Source: Ligilactobacillus aviarius subsp. aviarius DSM 20655 | GTDB lineage: Bacteria > Bacillota > Bacilli > Lactobacillales > Lactobacillaceae | Assembly: GCF_001436315.1 (NCBI RefSeq) | Contig: NZ_AYZA01000008.1 | Coordinates: 1-64,000, forward strand | DNA length: 64,000 bases | Reading direction: 5' to 3' | In this document: positions 35,290 to 43,813 of the stretch, piece by piece | How positions within the stretch are numbered: the first letter of the stretch is position 1 | Layout: every line of letters starts with the position of its first letter | Made by a program: the position numbers and the translations under genes | The notes under the pieces: generated by a model | Database searches by the model: none | What the model was told of the DNA's origin: nothing | The model's input: the letters and a program-made list of their open reading frames with translations, nothing else

Positions 35290-37872
35290 TTATTGTTGCA
35301 AGAATTTCGGTGCTAAGACCGTAAACTTCTCCGGTTTCCGTTTCTTGTTAACAACCATTACCAATTGCAACATCGTAATTGCAATCGAACTCCTTTTCCG
35401 GTAAGTCGTGTACTTTGAATGCCAGTCATTTGCATATTTATTCTTAAATGACTTTAATCCTTGGAAACCATATAACTTGTAGCCATATTCATAAATGAAA
35501 TGGGCAACCCGCTCTTCAATAAAACTGTACTTTGAATCCCCAACGTTAGATAACGGAGCCATTCCAAGGTCAAAGTACTTATAACCATTCTCCTGACCGT
35601 ATTTGAAAAGCTCAATAAAGACCTTGTCCATGATTCCCGATGGGGCATCGCTTCGATGCCGCATCAAATCGATCGACAACGTGTCCTTTTCCATTGGCAT
35701 TAAGGTTGCAAATGATACTAACTTTCCGTCTTTGTCGCGAACAATTGCAACCGGTGCGCGTTGAATATAACTTTCATCAAAGAATCCAAGGGAGAAGCCC
35801 TTTTCGTTCCGGCTGCCTAGCCAACTATCAGAAACTTCCTTTAATTCGATCATTAATTCTTCGCTAAACGGCGGTTCAACTATTGAAAACTCGTAGCCTT
35901 CGCGTTCGAACTTGTTCATTAAAGCCCGCTGTGCCCGTTGTTTCTTTCCGCTCAACGTAAACTTATCAAGTTCAACGTAACCTTCTTCCCCGGTCTTGAT
36001 AAAGTCAAAACCAAACTCGTGAAGGATCATCGTTAACTTCGAATTAATTTCGTAGAATACTAACTGATAACCATATTTATCCGATAGTGAAACTAATTCC
36101 CGCACCGCGTCCTTCAAATACCGCTGATTTCCGACCGGTTCGCCCATAATGATAATTTTATCAGCTTTGATCTGGTACATCAGGTAAAGCTGATCTTCAT
36201 TATCTTTTTGGAAAATGTAAATAAACTTATCTTTTAAGTAAGCAAGATGACTAACTTCATTCCCGCCGTACTGATCAATGATCGCCTTGATGCGTTCTTC
36301 AGGGAATTCCATCTGATTAAACGGATCTTTACCCTTTGTAAAGTAATTCATCATGACTAACAAAATCAAGCCGGCAATAATCATTCCAACTAATCCGTAC
36401 AGCCAAACTTGCTGATCAGGGAAAATCAACCCGCTTGGGATCCGGTGATGGTGATGTTGATGCGGCCGGTTTAAGATTCCGACTAACATGTAGAGCAAGA
36501 AAGCTCCTCCGAACATCAACATACTTAAGACCGTACTTTCAAATGAAAACTGCATCTTTTCCCGGTATAATTCTTTGCGTGAAAGCACAATGCAAATCAT
36601 TACAAAGACCAAGAAAATTGCCAAGGTCGGGGTATACTCTTTCCACAACGTGTTCACAACCCCAATTGCCAAAATAATCAAGGTTGGAACATACGCTTTG
36701 CGTTGCTTGAGTTGAATTGCCCGCGCCATTCCTAACAACAGGAACGCAAACAAAATATTCGTCATCTGATTCAGGAAAAAGAAAGTGTACGGCATAAACT
36801 TCATCAAAATTGAATTTGAGAAGGTAAAGTTTGGCAACGCAGATTCAAGTAACATAAAGATTCCTGAAAAGTACATGAACAACGTTACTAACCCATGGGC
36901 AACCTTTTGAATAACCGATTGCGGAATCCCGTCAAAGTTTTCGTTGATTTGATGTCCCATGTCATGGACGAAGAATACGCCCCCTAAAATAAACGGAACA
37001 ATGTAGTAGAACAACCGGAAGAAAAGAATCCAAACAACCGCTAATTCACTTGAAACACCAAGGTGCGTCAATTCCAAAATCATGAACACATCAAATGAAC
37101 CTAATCCACCCGGAACCATTGAAATGATCCCCAAGATTTCAGCGATGATGTACAACGGCACAACATCGATCAACTTGATATGGATTCCCATCAAGGCGCC
37201 AATCACAAGGAAGAATAAGGCCGCACAGCCCCATTCAACCGTTGACCCAATGATCAATGCAAATTCGCGTTTCCACGTTAAATCCTTGAAAAATTCATTA
37301 TCTTTAAACTTCGTAACAAAGAATAACACCGGGAAATACAATCCGCCGGCCAACAACCAAATCGAATACTTATGGAAAATTGCTTCTGATGGAATGGCAA
37401 ACATCATTACCAATGAGATCCAACAGAAAATTGAAAGGCCGGCTAGCAGGAACAATGCAATCTTGGAAATCGCATATAAGATTTCCTTTTTGCTTGCGCC
37501 ATCCTTATAAAAGTTCGCCCGCAGCGTCGCTCCAAGCAAACCGCCAAAGCCCGCAACGTTCGTAAAGGTATTGGTTACCCAGCCGCTGCGCGCAATGTAG
37601 CCGGTCGAAAAATCACCCGGTAAAAATTTAACGATCACAAAGTCATAAATCAACATTGGCAAAACCGCAATCAACCCGCAAATCAGCATTGCGATAATGA
37701 CAACCGGTGGTTGATCTGACAGGGCTTCGCCAACCTGATGCCAATTTAATTGATGAAAAATTCTTCCAATTTCAGTAAAAACAAACAACAGCACTGAAAG
37801 GATGAAAACCATTTTCAGCAACGTGGCATGTTTTTCATAAAAATCTTTTACTCGCGTAAATGCTTTTCGCAT
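35290..37872 (-). CDS. mprF: Bifunctional phosphatidylglycerol lysyltransferase/flippase MprF
   Basis: Adds lysine from Lys-tRNA to phosphatidylglycerol and flips the product outward, lowering membrane negative charge and sensitivity to cationic peptides. 860 residues: about 14 membrane helices up to residue 510, then the soluble DUF2156 aminoacyltransferase domain with GSRNEKGFSLGFFDESY, DLMRHRSDAPSGIMD and FDLGMAPLSNVGDS. A histidine run (HQHHHHRIP, about 475) lies in an outside loop. AAGGAGGAGCG before the ATG. Confidence 0.95.
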   Translation of the reverse strand: MRKAFTRVKDFYEKHATLLKMVFILSVLLFVFTEIGRIFHQLNWHQVGEALSDQPPVVIIAMLICGLIAVLPMLIYDFVIVKFLPGDFSTGYIARSGWVTNTFTNVAGFGGLLGATLRANFYKDGASKKEILYAISKIALFLLAGLSIFCWISLVMMFAIPSEAIFHKYSIWLLAGGLYFPVLFFVTKFKDNEFFKDLTWKREFALIIGSTVEWGCAALFFLVIGALMGIHIKLIDVVPLYIIAEILGIISMVPGGLGSFDVFMILELTHLGVSSELAVVWILFFRLFYYIVPFILGGVFFVHDMGHQINENFDGIPQSVIQKVAHGLVTLFMYFSGIFMLLESALPNFTFSNSILMKFMPYTFFFLNQMTNILFAFLLLGMARAIQLKQRKAYVPTLIILAIGVVNTLWKEYTPTLAIFLVFVMICIVLSRKELYREKMQFSFESTVLSMLMFGGAFLLYMLVGILNRPHQHHHHRIPSGLIFPDQQVWLYGLVGMIIAGLILLVMMNYFTKGKDPFNQMEFPEERIKAIIDQYGGNEVSHLAYLKDKFIYIFQKDNEDQLYLMYQIKADKIIIMGEPVGNQRYLKDAVRELVSLSDKYGYQLVFYEINSKLTMILHEFGFDFIKTGEEGYVELDKFTLSGKKQRAQRALMNKFEREGYEFSIVEPPFSEELMIELKEVSDSWLGSRNEKGFSLGFFDESYIQRAPVAIVRDKDGKLVSFATLMPMEKDTLSIDLMRHRSDAPSGIMDKVFIELFKYGQENGYKYFDLGMAPLSNVGDSKYSFIEERVAHFIYEYGYKLYGFQGLKSFKNKYANDWHSKYTTYRKRSSIAITMLQLVMVVNKKRKPEKFTVLAPKFLQQ

Positions 37873-37991
37873 TATCGCTCCTCCTTAATCTAAAAACAGT
37901 CCTAATTAAAATAATATAATAAGTTCGTTTTTGATAAAAGGAAAAAGGAGAAATCCATTTCAAATTAAAAACTATTTTTAAAAAATTCAAT

Positions 37992-38022
37992 AAAAAAAGG
38001 AGGATGGAAATCCATCCTCCTT
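37992..38022 (-). terminator. Terminator of rplJ-rplL
   Basis: Stem AAGGAGGATGGA and complement with AA loop (37997-38022), T-run on the minus strand. Confidence 0.88.
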
Positions 38023-38038
38023 GAAGACATGCTCTTAA

Positions 38039-38407
38039 TTATTTAAGAGTAACCTTTGCGCCAACTTCTTCAAGTTTAGCCTTCATGTCTTCTGCTTCGT
38101 CCTTAGCAACGCCTTCCTTGATTACTGAAGGAGCGTCATCAACTAAGCCCTTAGCATCTTTCAAGCCAAGACCTGTAATGTCCTTAACAGCCTTGATTAC
38201 CTTAACCTTAGCTGAACCTGCGTCTGTTAATTCAACGTCAAATTCTGACTTTTCAGCAGCGCCGTCTGCACCTGCAGCACCTGCAGCAGCAACTGGAGCA
38301 GCAGCTGAAACACCAAATTCATCTTCGATAGCTTTTACTAAGTCGTTTAATTCAAGAATGCTAGCTTCTTTTAAGTCAGCAATGATCTTTTCTGTATCTA
38401 ATGCCAT
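38039..38407 (-). CDS. rplL: 50S ribosomal protein L7/L12
   Basis: Stalk protein recruiting translation GTPases. 122 residues: N-terminal dimer helices, alanine-rich hinge (about 35-50) and C-terminal [15 protein letters not shown], ends VGAKVTLK. Follows rplJ. Confidence 0.99.
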   Translation of the reverse strand: MALDTEKIIADLKEASILELNDLVKAIEDEFGVSAAAPVAAAGAAGADGAAEKSEFDVELTDAGSAKVKVIKAVKDITGLGLKDAKGLVDDAPSVIKEGVAKDEAEDMKAKLEEVGAKVTLK

Positions 38408-38446
38408 TTTATTTTCCTCCGAAATTTAAAAATTATTTTTAATTAA

Positions 38447-38968
38447 TTATTCTGCATCTGCTTCTGCGTCAGCACCTTCGTCCTTGCTATCTGCAACAGC
38501 CTTAACAGCATATGCAAAGTTGCGAACTGGTGCTTGTAATACAGAGAGTAACATTGAAAGCAAACCGTCGCGGTCTGGAAGTTTTGATAAAGCGTTGATT
38601 TCGTCTAATGATGAAACCTTACCTTCGATCATGCCACCCTTGATTTCAAGGTTTTCGTGATCTTCAGCAAACTTAACCAAAATCCGGGCTGGAGCTGTAA
38701 CATCTTCTTCAGAGAAGCAAACAGCTGTTGGACCAGCAAATACGTCGTCTAAGCCTTCAATTTCAGCCTTAGCTGCGGCACGCTTTAAGTATGTGTTCTT
38801 AATAACGCGCATTTCAACTCCGGCTTCACGTAATTGTTTACGTAAGTCTGTAACTTCTTCAACAGTTAAACCACGATAGTCAACAACAACGTTTGATACT
38901 GAATTTTTGAACTTGTCAGCAACTTCGTCAACGATCGCAGCCTTCTTAGCGATAATTTCTTTAACCAT
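38447..38968 (-). CDS. rplJ: 50S ribosomal protein L10
   Basis: Stalk base. 173 residues, [20 protein letters not shown] near 27-46; acidic C-terminal tail [18 protein letters not shown] before ATG. Expression controlled through the L10 leader. Confidence 0.98.
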   Translation of the reverse strand: MVKEIIAKKAAIVDEVADKFKNSVSNVVVDYRGLTVEEVTDLRKQLREAGVEMRVIKNTYLKRAAAKAEIEGLDDVFAGPTAVCFSEEDVTAPARILVKFAEDHENLEIKGGMIEGKVSSLDEINALSKLPDRDGLLSMLLSVLQAPVRNFAYAVKAVADSKDEGADAEADAE

Positions 38969-38989
38969 GTTTTCACCTCCTAGTTGTAG

Positions 38990-39104
38990 ATTAGAGTAAT
39001 AAAAAACTCTATGTCTACACTAAGACATAGAGAAAGAACCGTATTCTCCTCGGCAGGATTTTGAGGCTTACGCCACCTGAGTCTTAGGTAGAACTATTAT
39101 CAAC
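38990..39104 (-). promoter_or_regulatory. L10 autoregulatory mRNA leader
   Basis: The 5' leader of rplJ contains the typical L10(L12)4-binding structure (conserved AGGTGGCG...GCCTC and CTGCCGAGG segments on the minus strand) followed by a terminator-like hairpin CTCTATGTCT/AGACATAGAG (39007-39032) with TTTTTT. Placement and content match the L10 leader known in Firmicutes. Confidence 0.82.
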
Positions 39105-39110
39105 TTTTTT

Positions 39111-39139
39111 AGTTTATCATAACCGATTTTATCGGTCAA
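39111..39139 (-). promoter_or_regulatory. Promoter of rplJ-rplL
   Basis: TTGACC (39134-39139) and TAAACT (39111-39116), spacer 17. A small ACCGAT/ATCGGT hairpin between rplA and here overlaps the spacer. Confidence 0.55.
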
Positions 39140-39147
39140 TTACTTTT

Positions 39148-39843
39148 TTATTTAAGAGTGTTAACGTCGATTGTAACACTTGGTCCGAATGTTGAAGCAA
39201 CTGATAAGTGCTTGATGTATGTTCCCTTAACAGCAGCTGGACGAGCCTTCGCAATTACTTCGTAAATTGCCATGAAGTTTTCATTTAATGCCTTGGCATC
39301 AAATGAAACCTTACCAACTGGAACGTGAACGTTACCGTCACGGTCTGTCCGGTATGTTACTTGACCTGACTTAGCGTCTGTAACAGCCTTCTTAACATCC
39401 ATTGTAACTGTACCAGTCTTTGGGTTTGGCATTAAGCCTTTAGGACCAAGAACCCGACCTAAACGACCTACTTGAGCCATCATGTCTGGGGTTGCGATTG
39501 CAACGTCAAAGTCTAACCAGCCATCTTGAATCCGTTGTGCCAAGTCGTCGTCACCAACAACATCTGCACCGGCATCCTTAGCTTCTTGAGCTTTAGGGCC
39601 CTTAGCAAATACGATAACTTTTTGGTCTTTACCTGTACCGTTTGGTAAAACCATTGCGCCCCGTAATTGTTGGTCAGCTTGCTTTGTATCAAGGTTTAAG
39701 TTAAATGCAGCTTCAACAGTTGCATCAAAGTTAGCAAAGTCGATCTTCTTAACTAATTCAAGGGCTTCTTCTGATGTGTAGCTCTTGTCAGCTTCAACTT
39801 GCTTTGCAGCTTCTAAATATTTCTTGCTTTTCTTTTTAGCCAT
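39148..39843 (-). CDS. rplA: 50S ribosomal protein L1
   Basis: L1-stalk protein, also a translational repressor. 231 residues; [21 protein letters not shown] near 125-145 is diagnostic. CAAGGAGGAAAA before ATG. Downstream of rplK. Confidence 0.99.
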   Translation of the reverse strand: MAKKKSKKYLEAAKQVEADKSYTSEEALELVKKIDFANFDATVEAAFNLNLDTKQADQQLRGAMVLPNGTGKDQKVIVFAKGPKAQEAKDAGADVVGDDDLAQRIQDGWLDFDVAIATPDMMAQVGRLGRVLGPKGLMPNPKTGTVTMDVKKAVTDAKSGQVTYRTDRDGNVHVPVGKVSFDAKALNENFMAIYEVIAKARPAAVKGTYIKHLSVASTFGPSVTIDVNTLK

Positions 39844-39865
39844 TAGTGTTTTCCTCCTTGCAAAA

Positions 39866-39890
39866 TGTGGTCATCGGATAAACCTCCCAC
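39866..39890 (-). promoter_or_regulatory. Structured motif ahead of rplA, related to the rplK leader
   Basis: On the minus strand GTGGGAGGT, then ATCCGA, then CCACA, closing as a GTGG/CCAC stem. The same three blocks occur ahead of rplK. Suggests an L1 (or L11) binding site. Confidence 0.45.
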
Positions 39891-39942
39891 TTGACATCTT
39901 TACTTTCGCAAAGTGTCCGACTGGGAAGCATGTTAGTTATGC

Positions 39943-40368
39943 TTAGTCTTTAACAACAAAGCCCATGCTCCGTGCAGTACCTTCAATCATGCGCATAGCA
40001 GCTTCAACGTCTGCAGCGTTTAGATCTTGCATCTTTGTTTCAGCGATTTCCTTAACTTGGTCTTTTGTAACTGTTGCGACCTTCTTTGTGTTAGGTTCGC
40101 CTGAGCCTTTTTGTACACCAGCAGCCTTCTTAAGTAATACTGAAGCAGGTGGTGTCTTTGTAATGAAGTCGAATGAACGGTCTTCATATACATTGATAAC
40201 AACAGGAATAATCATGCCAGCTTGGTCAGCTGTCCGTGCATTAAATTCCTTTGTGAATCCCATAATGTTGATACCCGCTTGTCCTAAAGCTGGACCTACA
40301 GGAGGAGCTGGAGTTGCTTTTCCAGCAGGAATTTGTAACTTAACTACGTTTACTACATTCTTTGCCAC
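39943..40368 (-). CDS. rplK: 50S ribosomal protein L11
   Basis: GTPase-centre protein. 141 residues; starts at GTG 40368 (GAGGAGG 9 bases ahead), [17 protein letters not shown] near 22-38, ends [10 protein letters not shown]. First of rplK-rplA. Confidence 0.99.
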   Translation of the reverse strand: MAKNVVNVVKLQIPAGKATPAPPVGPALGQAGINIMGFTKEFNARTADQAGMIIPVVINVYEDRSFDFITKTPPASVLLKKAAGVQKGSGEPNTKKVATVTKDQVKEIAETKMQDLNAADVEAAMRMIEGTARSMGFVVKD

Positions 40369-40390
40369 GGTAAAAAACCTCCTCTTCCGT

Positions 40391-40427
40391 GTGTGGTTCG
40401 GATGGCCATTCAGATTTGACCTCCCAC
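40391..40427 (-). promoter_or_regulatory. Candidate L1-binding leader ahead of rplK
   Basis: GTGGGAGGT ... ATCCGA ... CCACAC on the minus strand, with an extra inner hairpin ATGGCCAT. Preceded by a separate AGTATGT/ACATACT hairpin at the presumed 5' end. Confidence 0.5.
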
Positions 40428-40453
40428 TAAGTATGTGTAAAACATACTTTTAA

Positions 40454-40482
40454 AATATACCACAAAAAAAGTTTCAGTGCAA
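40454..40482 (-). promoter_or_regulatory. Promoter of rplK-rplA
   Basis: TTGCAC (40477-40482), spacer 17, TATATT (40454-40459). The -35 box is inside the stem of the preceding terminator. Confidence 0.7.
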
Positions 40483-40500
40483 TGGTCTGCACTGAAACTT
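40463..40500 (-). terminator. Terminator of glcU
   Basis: 13-bp stem AAGTTTCAGTGCA with complement (40469-40500), followed by TTTTTTT on the minus strand. Confidence 0.88.
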
Positions 40501-40506
40501 ATGTTT

Positions 40507-41391
40507 TTAAACAATGACTGTAATTGCAGCCGCAGCGATGATCAAGATCAAGCCGCCAACTGTAACTGCCATTTCACGATGCGTTTTCTTTTGTCCTAAG
40601 AACCAGATTCCGGTCAACGTTGCTAAAACAACGGATGTTTGTGACAGAATAAAGCCGGTTGCCAATCCATTCATATTCGGCTGTGCTGAAATTAAATATG
40701 TAAGGGCCGCAAACGCAAAGAAAAATCCTGAAATAATTTGCTTATAGGTTACCTTTTGCGTAAACGGATTGCCTTGCTTCCGAGCCAGCGTAATAATTCC
40801 GTAGATCACGCCAACAATTACCATTCCGATTGCTTGCGGCAAGAAAGCCTGTTTCCCGTTAATGCTTGCTGCTTGCGGAGCGGCTGAGTAAGCCAAATAT
40901 CCAATTTCACCAATCAGCAAAACAATAACTGCTTTGCGCAAAGAATTGCTGTCTTCCTTTGTTTTATGCTCACTCCAGACTGTCATCCAAGCACCGAGAA
41001 TAATTACCGCCAAAGCAACAAAGCCAACAACTTTATCGACCATCGTTGGCCAATCGCCAAGCGCAACAACGCCCCAAAGCGAAGCTCCTAAAAGTTGAAA
41101 AGCCGTTGTAACCGGCATTGCCCGCGAAGAACCGATCAACGTAAATGAATAAAAGGTGATCACTTGCGCCACTGCCCAGCCAATTCCAGAAAGGATTGCC
41201 AGCAGCAGGTCTTTACCCTGAGGAAAGCCTAAATGCTCGAGCAGATTATAAACAATCGCAAAAATCAGCGTTCCAATCGTTGATCCAAGAATTTGATTTA
41301 CGGGCTTGCCGCCAAATTTAGATGCAATCGTCGGATAGATTCCCCATCCGATCAACGGCCCTAATCCAATTAAAATCGCAACTAACTTCAT
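40507..41391 (-). CDS. glcU: GRP-family sugar uptake protein (GlcU-like)
   Basis: Ten-helix DMT-type permease, 294 residues. Family hallmarks: LIGWGIYPTIASKFGGKPVNQ near 14-34 and SSRAMPVTTAFQLLGASLWG. Related proteins carry glucose or ribose by proton symport. Actual substrate is inferred only. Single gene with own terminator. Confidence 0.88.
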   Translation of the reverse strand: MKLVAILIGLGPLIGWGIYPTIASKFGGKPVNQILGSTIGTLIFAIVYNLLEHLGFPQGKDLLLAILSGIGWAVAQVITFYSFTLIGSSRAMPVTTAFQLLGASLWGVVALGDWPTMVDKVVGFVALAVIILGAWMTVWSEHKTKEDSNSLRKAVIVLLIGEIGYLAYSAAPQAASINGKQAFLPQAIGMVIVGVIYGIITLARKQGNPFTQKVTYKQIISGFFFAFAALTYLISAQPNMNGLATGFILSQTSVVLATLTGIWFLGQKKTHREMAVTVGGLILIIAAAAITVIV

Positions 41392-41419
41392 TGAATTTCA
41401 CTCCATTTCAATTCTTTTA

Positions 41420-42145
41420 TTAGTGAGTTAAAAACTTGCCGATAATTTGATCGACCTGTTCGTTTTCATGTAAAAGGCTATGTTCAGCCTGTTTCCCATG
41501 AATAATATACTCCTGATATTGCCGCCGAACATCCCTGACCAAGTAACGCAATGACAGCGCCGAATTGACCGAAACCTGACCGTCAGAAAAAGTCCCGTTC
41601 TGCAAATTTCCCGCAATGTTCAGGAAACGAATGTCTGCGGGCATCCCAATATTATTGGCTTTCATCCACCGGTAAAGAGGAGACATTTTAACCGGGCCCG
41701 TTGTCGTTAACGGATGGTCTTCAATGTACGGCGTTCGCTTCCCAACTTCAAGGTCATTGAACGGAGCCCCAATCGTAACCACCCGTTTGACCTTCGAATT
41801 CCGCTCATCATATCCATATTGATTCAAATACATTAAAACCGATACGCATCCCATCGAATGGGCAACCAGATTCACATGCGGAATCCCATAATTTGTCTTC
41901 AACTGGTTCAATAATTTCCAGATCCATTTAACTTGATGGGCAACATTATCGCGGTTTTCTAAAAATAAAACTTGAATCAATGAACGCGGCCGTCCCCAAA
42001 AATAAATATGTCCCGTTCGCGAAATGATCGCAATACATGATTTTTCTCCCCAATGGTTCTTCGCAAACCGTTTCAGCATCTTGCGAAAAGAAAAATACGT
42101 TCCCGAATAACCATGAATGAAAAGCGTTGGTTCTTGAACTCGCAT
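41420..42145 (-). CDS. Alpha/beta hydrolase, DUF915-like
   Basis: 241 residues from ATG 42145 (an in-frame TTG at 42154 is less well spaced). LFIHGYSGTYFSFRKML oxyanion region, nucleophile elbow NLVAHSMGCVSVLMYL (Ser near 100), and C-terminal HGKQAEHSLLHEN with catalytic histidine. Such proteins are common cytoplasmic or surface hydrolases of lactobacilli; substrate unknown. No signal peptide. Confidence 0.85.
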   Translation of the reverse strand: MRVQEPTLFIHGYSGTYFSFRKMLKRFAKNHWGEKSCIAIISRTGHIYFWGRPRSLIQVLFLENRDNVAHQVKWIWKLLNQLKTNYGIPHVNLVAHSMGCVSVLMYLNQYGYDERNSKVKRVVTIGAPFNDLEVGKRTPYIEDHPLTTTGPVKMSPLYRWMKANNIGMPADIRFLNIAGNLQNGTFSDGQVSVNSALSLRYLVRDVRRQYQEYIIHGKQAEHSLLHENEQVDQIIGKFLTH

Positions 42146-42171
42146 TTTTATCAATTCTTTCTATTGCTTAA

Positions 42172-42199
42172 TAAAAATGAGGTTGTTTCCGCAACCTCA
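42172..42199 (-). terminator. Terminator of nusG
   Basis: Stem TGAGGTTG/CAACCTCA (42178-42199) followed by TTTTT on the minus strand. Confidence 0.82.
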
Positions 42200-42233
42200 C
42201 CCATTATAGTTAATCTTAAAACTGAATCTCAAA

Positions 42234-42785
42234 TTAAACGATCTTGTCGATTTCATCAAAGCCGACTTCAACGTTTGTTTCGTGGCCCATCATTAAGATG
42301 TTTCCTTTGATCTTCATCTTTTCGCCGTCAACTTCTGTTACCTTGATTACTTGACCCTTAAATGGTCCATCGATAATTGCAACGGAATCACCCACGTTAA
42401 CCTTAAAGTCTTGGTGACGGGTACTCATGCCAAGGCCATGTAAAATCGTTTGGATTTCTGAATCCAATAATGGTGCTGGCTTGCTTCCGGAACCGTGAGA
42501 ACCGACAAATCCGGTAACCCCTGGGGTATTCCGCACAACGTACCATGATTGATCCGTCATTACCATTTCAACTAACACGTAGCCAGGGAAGGTCTTTAAC
42601 GTTTCGACCTTTTCCTTTCCCGTCTTGGTTGTTTCATGCTTTTCTTCTTCCGGAACAACTACCCGAAAAATGTAGTCTTCCATTCCCATTGATTGGGCAC
42701 GTGATTCCAGGTTTGTCTTGACCTTGTTTTCATATCCAGAGTATGTATGCAAAACATACCACTTTTTTTCTGATGTTTCTGCCAT
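42234..42785 (-). CDS. nusG: Transcription termination/antitermination protein NusG
   Basis: Binds RNA polymerase, suppresses or promotes pausing. ATG at 42785 (GGAAGGATC) gives 183 residues: NGN domain (KKWYVLHTYSGYENKVKTNLE; GYVLVEMVM), and KOW domain VGDSVAIIDGPFKGQ. Own promoter upstream. Confidence 0.97.
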   Translation of the reverse strand: MAETSEKKWYVLHTYSGYENKVKTNLESRAQSMGMEDYIFRVVVPEEEKHETTKTGKEKVETLKTFPGYVLVEMVMTDQSWYVVRNTPGVTGFVGSHGSGSKPAPLLDSEIQTILHGLGMSTRHQDFKVNVGDSVAIIDGPFKGQVIKVTEVDGEKMKIKGNILMMGHETNVEVGFDEIDKIV

Positions 42786-42832
42786 TGTGATCCTTCCATT
42801 CATCATTAATTCATTTGATTTCAAAGCAAAAT

Positions 42833-42857
42833 AAAAAAACCTCGCAAAGCGAAGGTT
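42833..42857 (-). terminator. Terminator-like hairpin between secE and nusG
   Basis: Stem AACCTTCGC/GCGAGGTT with TTT loop followed by TTTTTTT on the minus strand. Lies just after the predicted nusG start site, so it would reduce read-through from secE and sit at the 5' end of the nusG mRNA. Confidence 0.7.
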
Positions 42858-42872
42858 CTTTCAACTGACATT

Positions 42873-42901
42873 AGTATAACAAACTTTTCTGCGTTTGACT
42901 A
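42873..42901 (-). promoter_or_regulatory. Promoter of nusG
   Basis: TAGTCA (42896-42901), spacer 17, TATACT (42873-42878). The -35 box overlaps the secE stop codon. Confidence 0.5.
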
Positions 42902-43063
42902 GATAAAGGAAATCAAACCTTGAACAGCAGCGTCAATGACTGCAAAAAAGATAATCAAGAGAATTGACATTGTAACAACCGTTGATGTATCTTTCCGGGT
43001 TTCGCGTGCATTTTCCCACGTTGTATCCTTCATTGTTTGAATAACTTCTTTAAAAAATTTCAA
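42899..43063 (-). CDS. secE: Preprotein translocase subunit SecE
   Basis: Small membrane subunit of SecYEG. 54 residues from a TTG start at 43063 (GGAGC 8 bases ahead): MKFFKEVIQTMKDTTW amphipathic helix, then one membrane helix (about 29-54, VVTMSILLIIFFAVIDAAVQ). Too short for most gene finders; place between rpmG and nusG confirms it. Confidence 0.95.
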   Translation of the reverse strand: MKFFKEVIQTMKDTTWENARETRKDTSTVVTMSILLIIFFAVIDAAVQGLISFI

Positions 43064-43076
43064 CGTTCTCGCTCCT

Positions 43077-43229
43077 TTATTTCGTTTCTCGGTGAAGAGT
43101 ATGTTTATTACAGTATTTACAGAATTTCTTTACTTCAAGGCGTTCAGTCCGGTTCGGATTCTCAGTGATCGTATAGTTCCGTGAACCGCAAACTGAACAA
43201 GCTAATGCAATTTTACGTTTTGAAGACAT
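43077..43229 (-). CDS. rpmG: 50S ribosomal protein L33
   Basis: 50 residues: [20 protein letters not shown] ... [15 protein letters not shown]. Both CxxC pairs are kept, so it is the zinc-binding (C+) form. ATG at 43229 follows GGAGAG. Directly upstream of secE. Confidence 0.97.
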   Translation of the reverse strand: MSSKRKIALACSVCGSRNYTITENPNRTERLEVKKFCKYCNKHTLHRETK

Positions 43230-43288
43230 AATTCTCTCCTTCTAAAATCTCAAGATAACTATACAATTAATTCTTTGCACGTGTCAAA

Positions 43289-43810
43289 TTATTCTGAAAG
43301 TTCATCCCGTAATTGCGCAAGTTTTTCCAACTGCTGCTCATCCCACGGACTTTTTCGAACCGTTGACTGAATTTGATAATTCTTCGTTGCCTCACTGACT
43401 TTTCGCCGGGCATGCTTAATATCCTGATATAATTCCCATGCCGGCTTCCGAAGAGCCCCCTGTGAAAAGATCGTCCATTGTTCGGCCTGATCACTGGTGG
43501 CGACTGTTACCTGCGTCAATGGTGAAAGGAGCCTTCCAGCCAAAGATTCAATATAACTGTCAGCATTCTGCCCTTCATCCGTCCAAATGATCGTTAAGTC
43601 GTATTGCTGATAACTTTTTGAAAGTCCCGGAACGTACATTGCATCAAAGACAACAATGATTTCCATGTCCATTTGTTTCCGGTAATTCGAAAGGACTTTC
43701 AACAGCTGATCGCGTGCATCTTCCAGCCGGTCAGCCTTTTTTAACTTATCGAGCTGCGGCCAATTTCCAATCATATTATAGGCATCCACAATTAAAACCC
43801 GCTTTTTCAT
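43289..43810 (-). CDS. yacP: YacP/Rae1 NYN-domain ribosome-dependent mRNA endonuclease
   Basis: Family cleaves mRNA in the ribosomal A site. 173 residues: VLIVDAYNMIGNWPQL (acidic catalytic Asp near 9), VVFDAMYVPG and TDEGQNADSYIESLA. Follows rlmB by 3 bases. The sigH gene that follows it in Bacillus is missing before rpmG. Confidence 0.93.
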   Translation of the reverse strand: MKKRVLIVDAYNMIGNWPQLDKLKKADRLEDARDQLLKVLSNYRKQMDMEIIVVFDAMYVPGLSKSYQQYDLTIIWTDEGQNADSYIESLAGRLLSPLTQVTVATSDQAEQWTIFSQGALRKPAWELYQDIKHARRKVSEATKNYQIQSTVRKSPWDEQQLEKLAQLRDELSE

Positions 43811-43813
43811 CGG

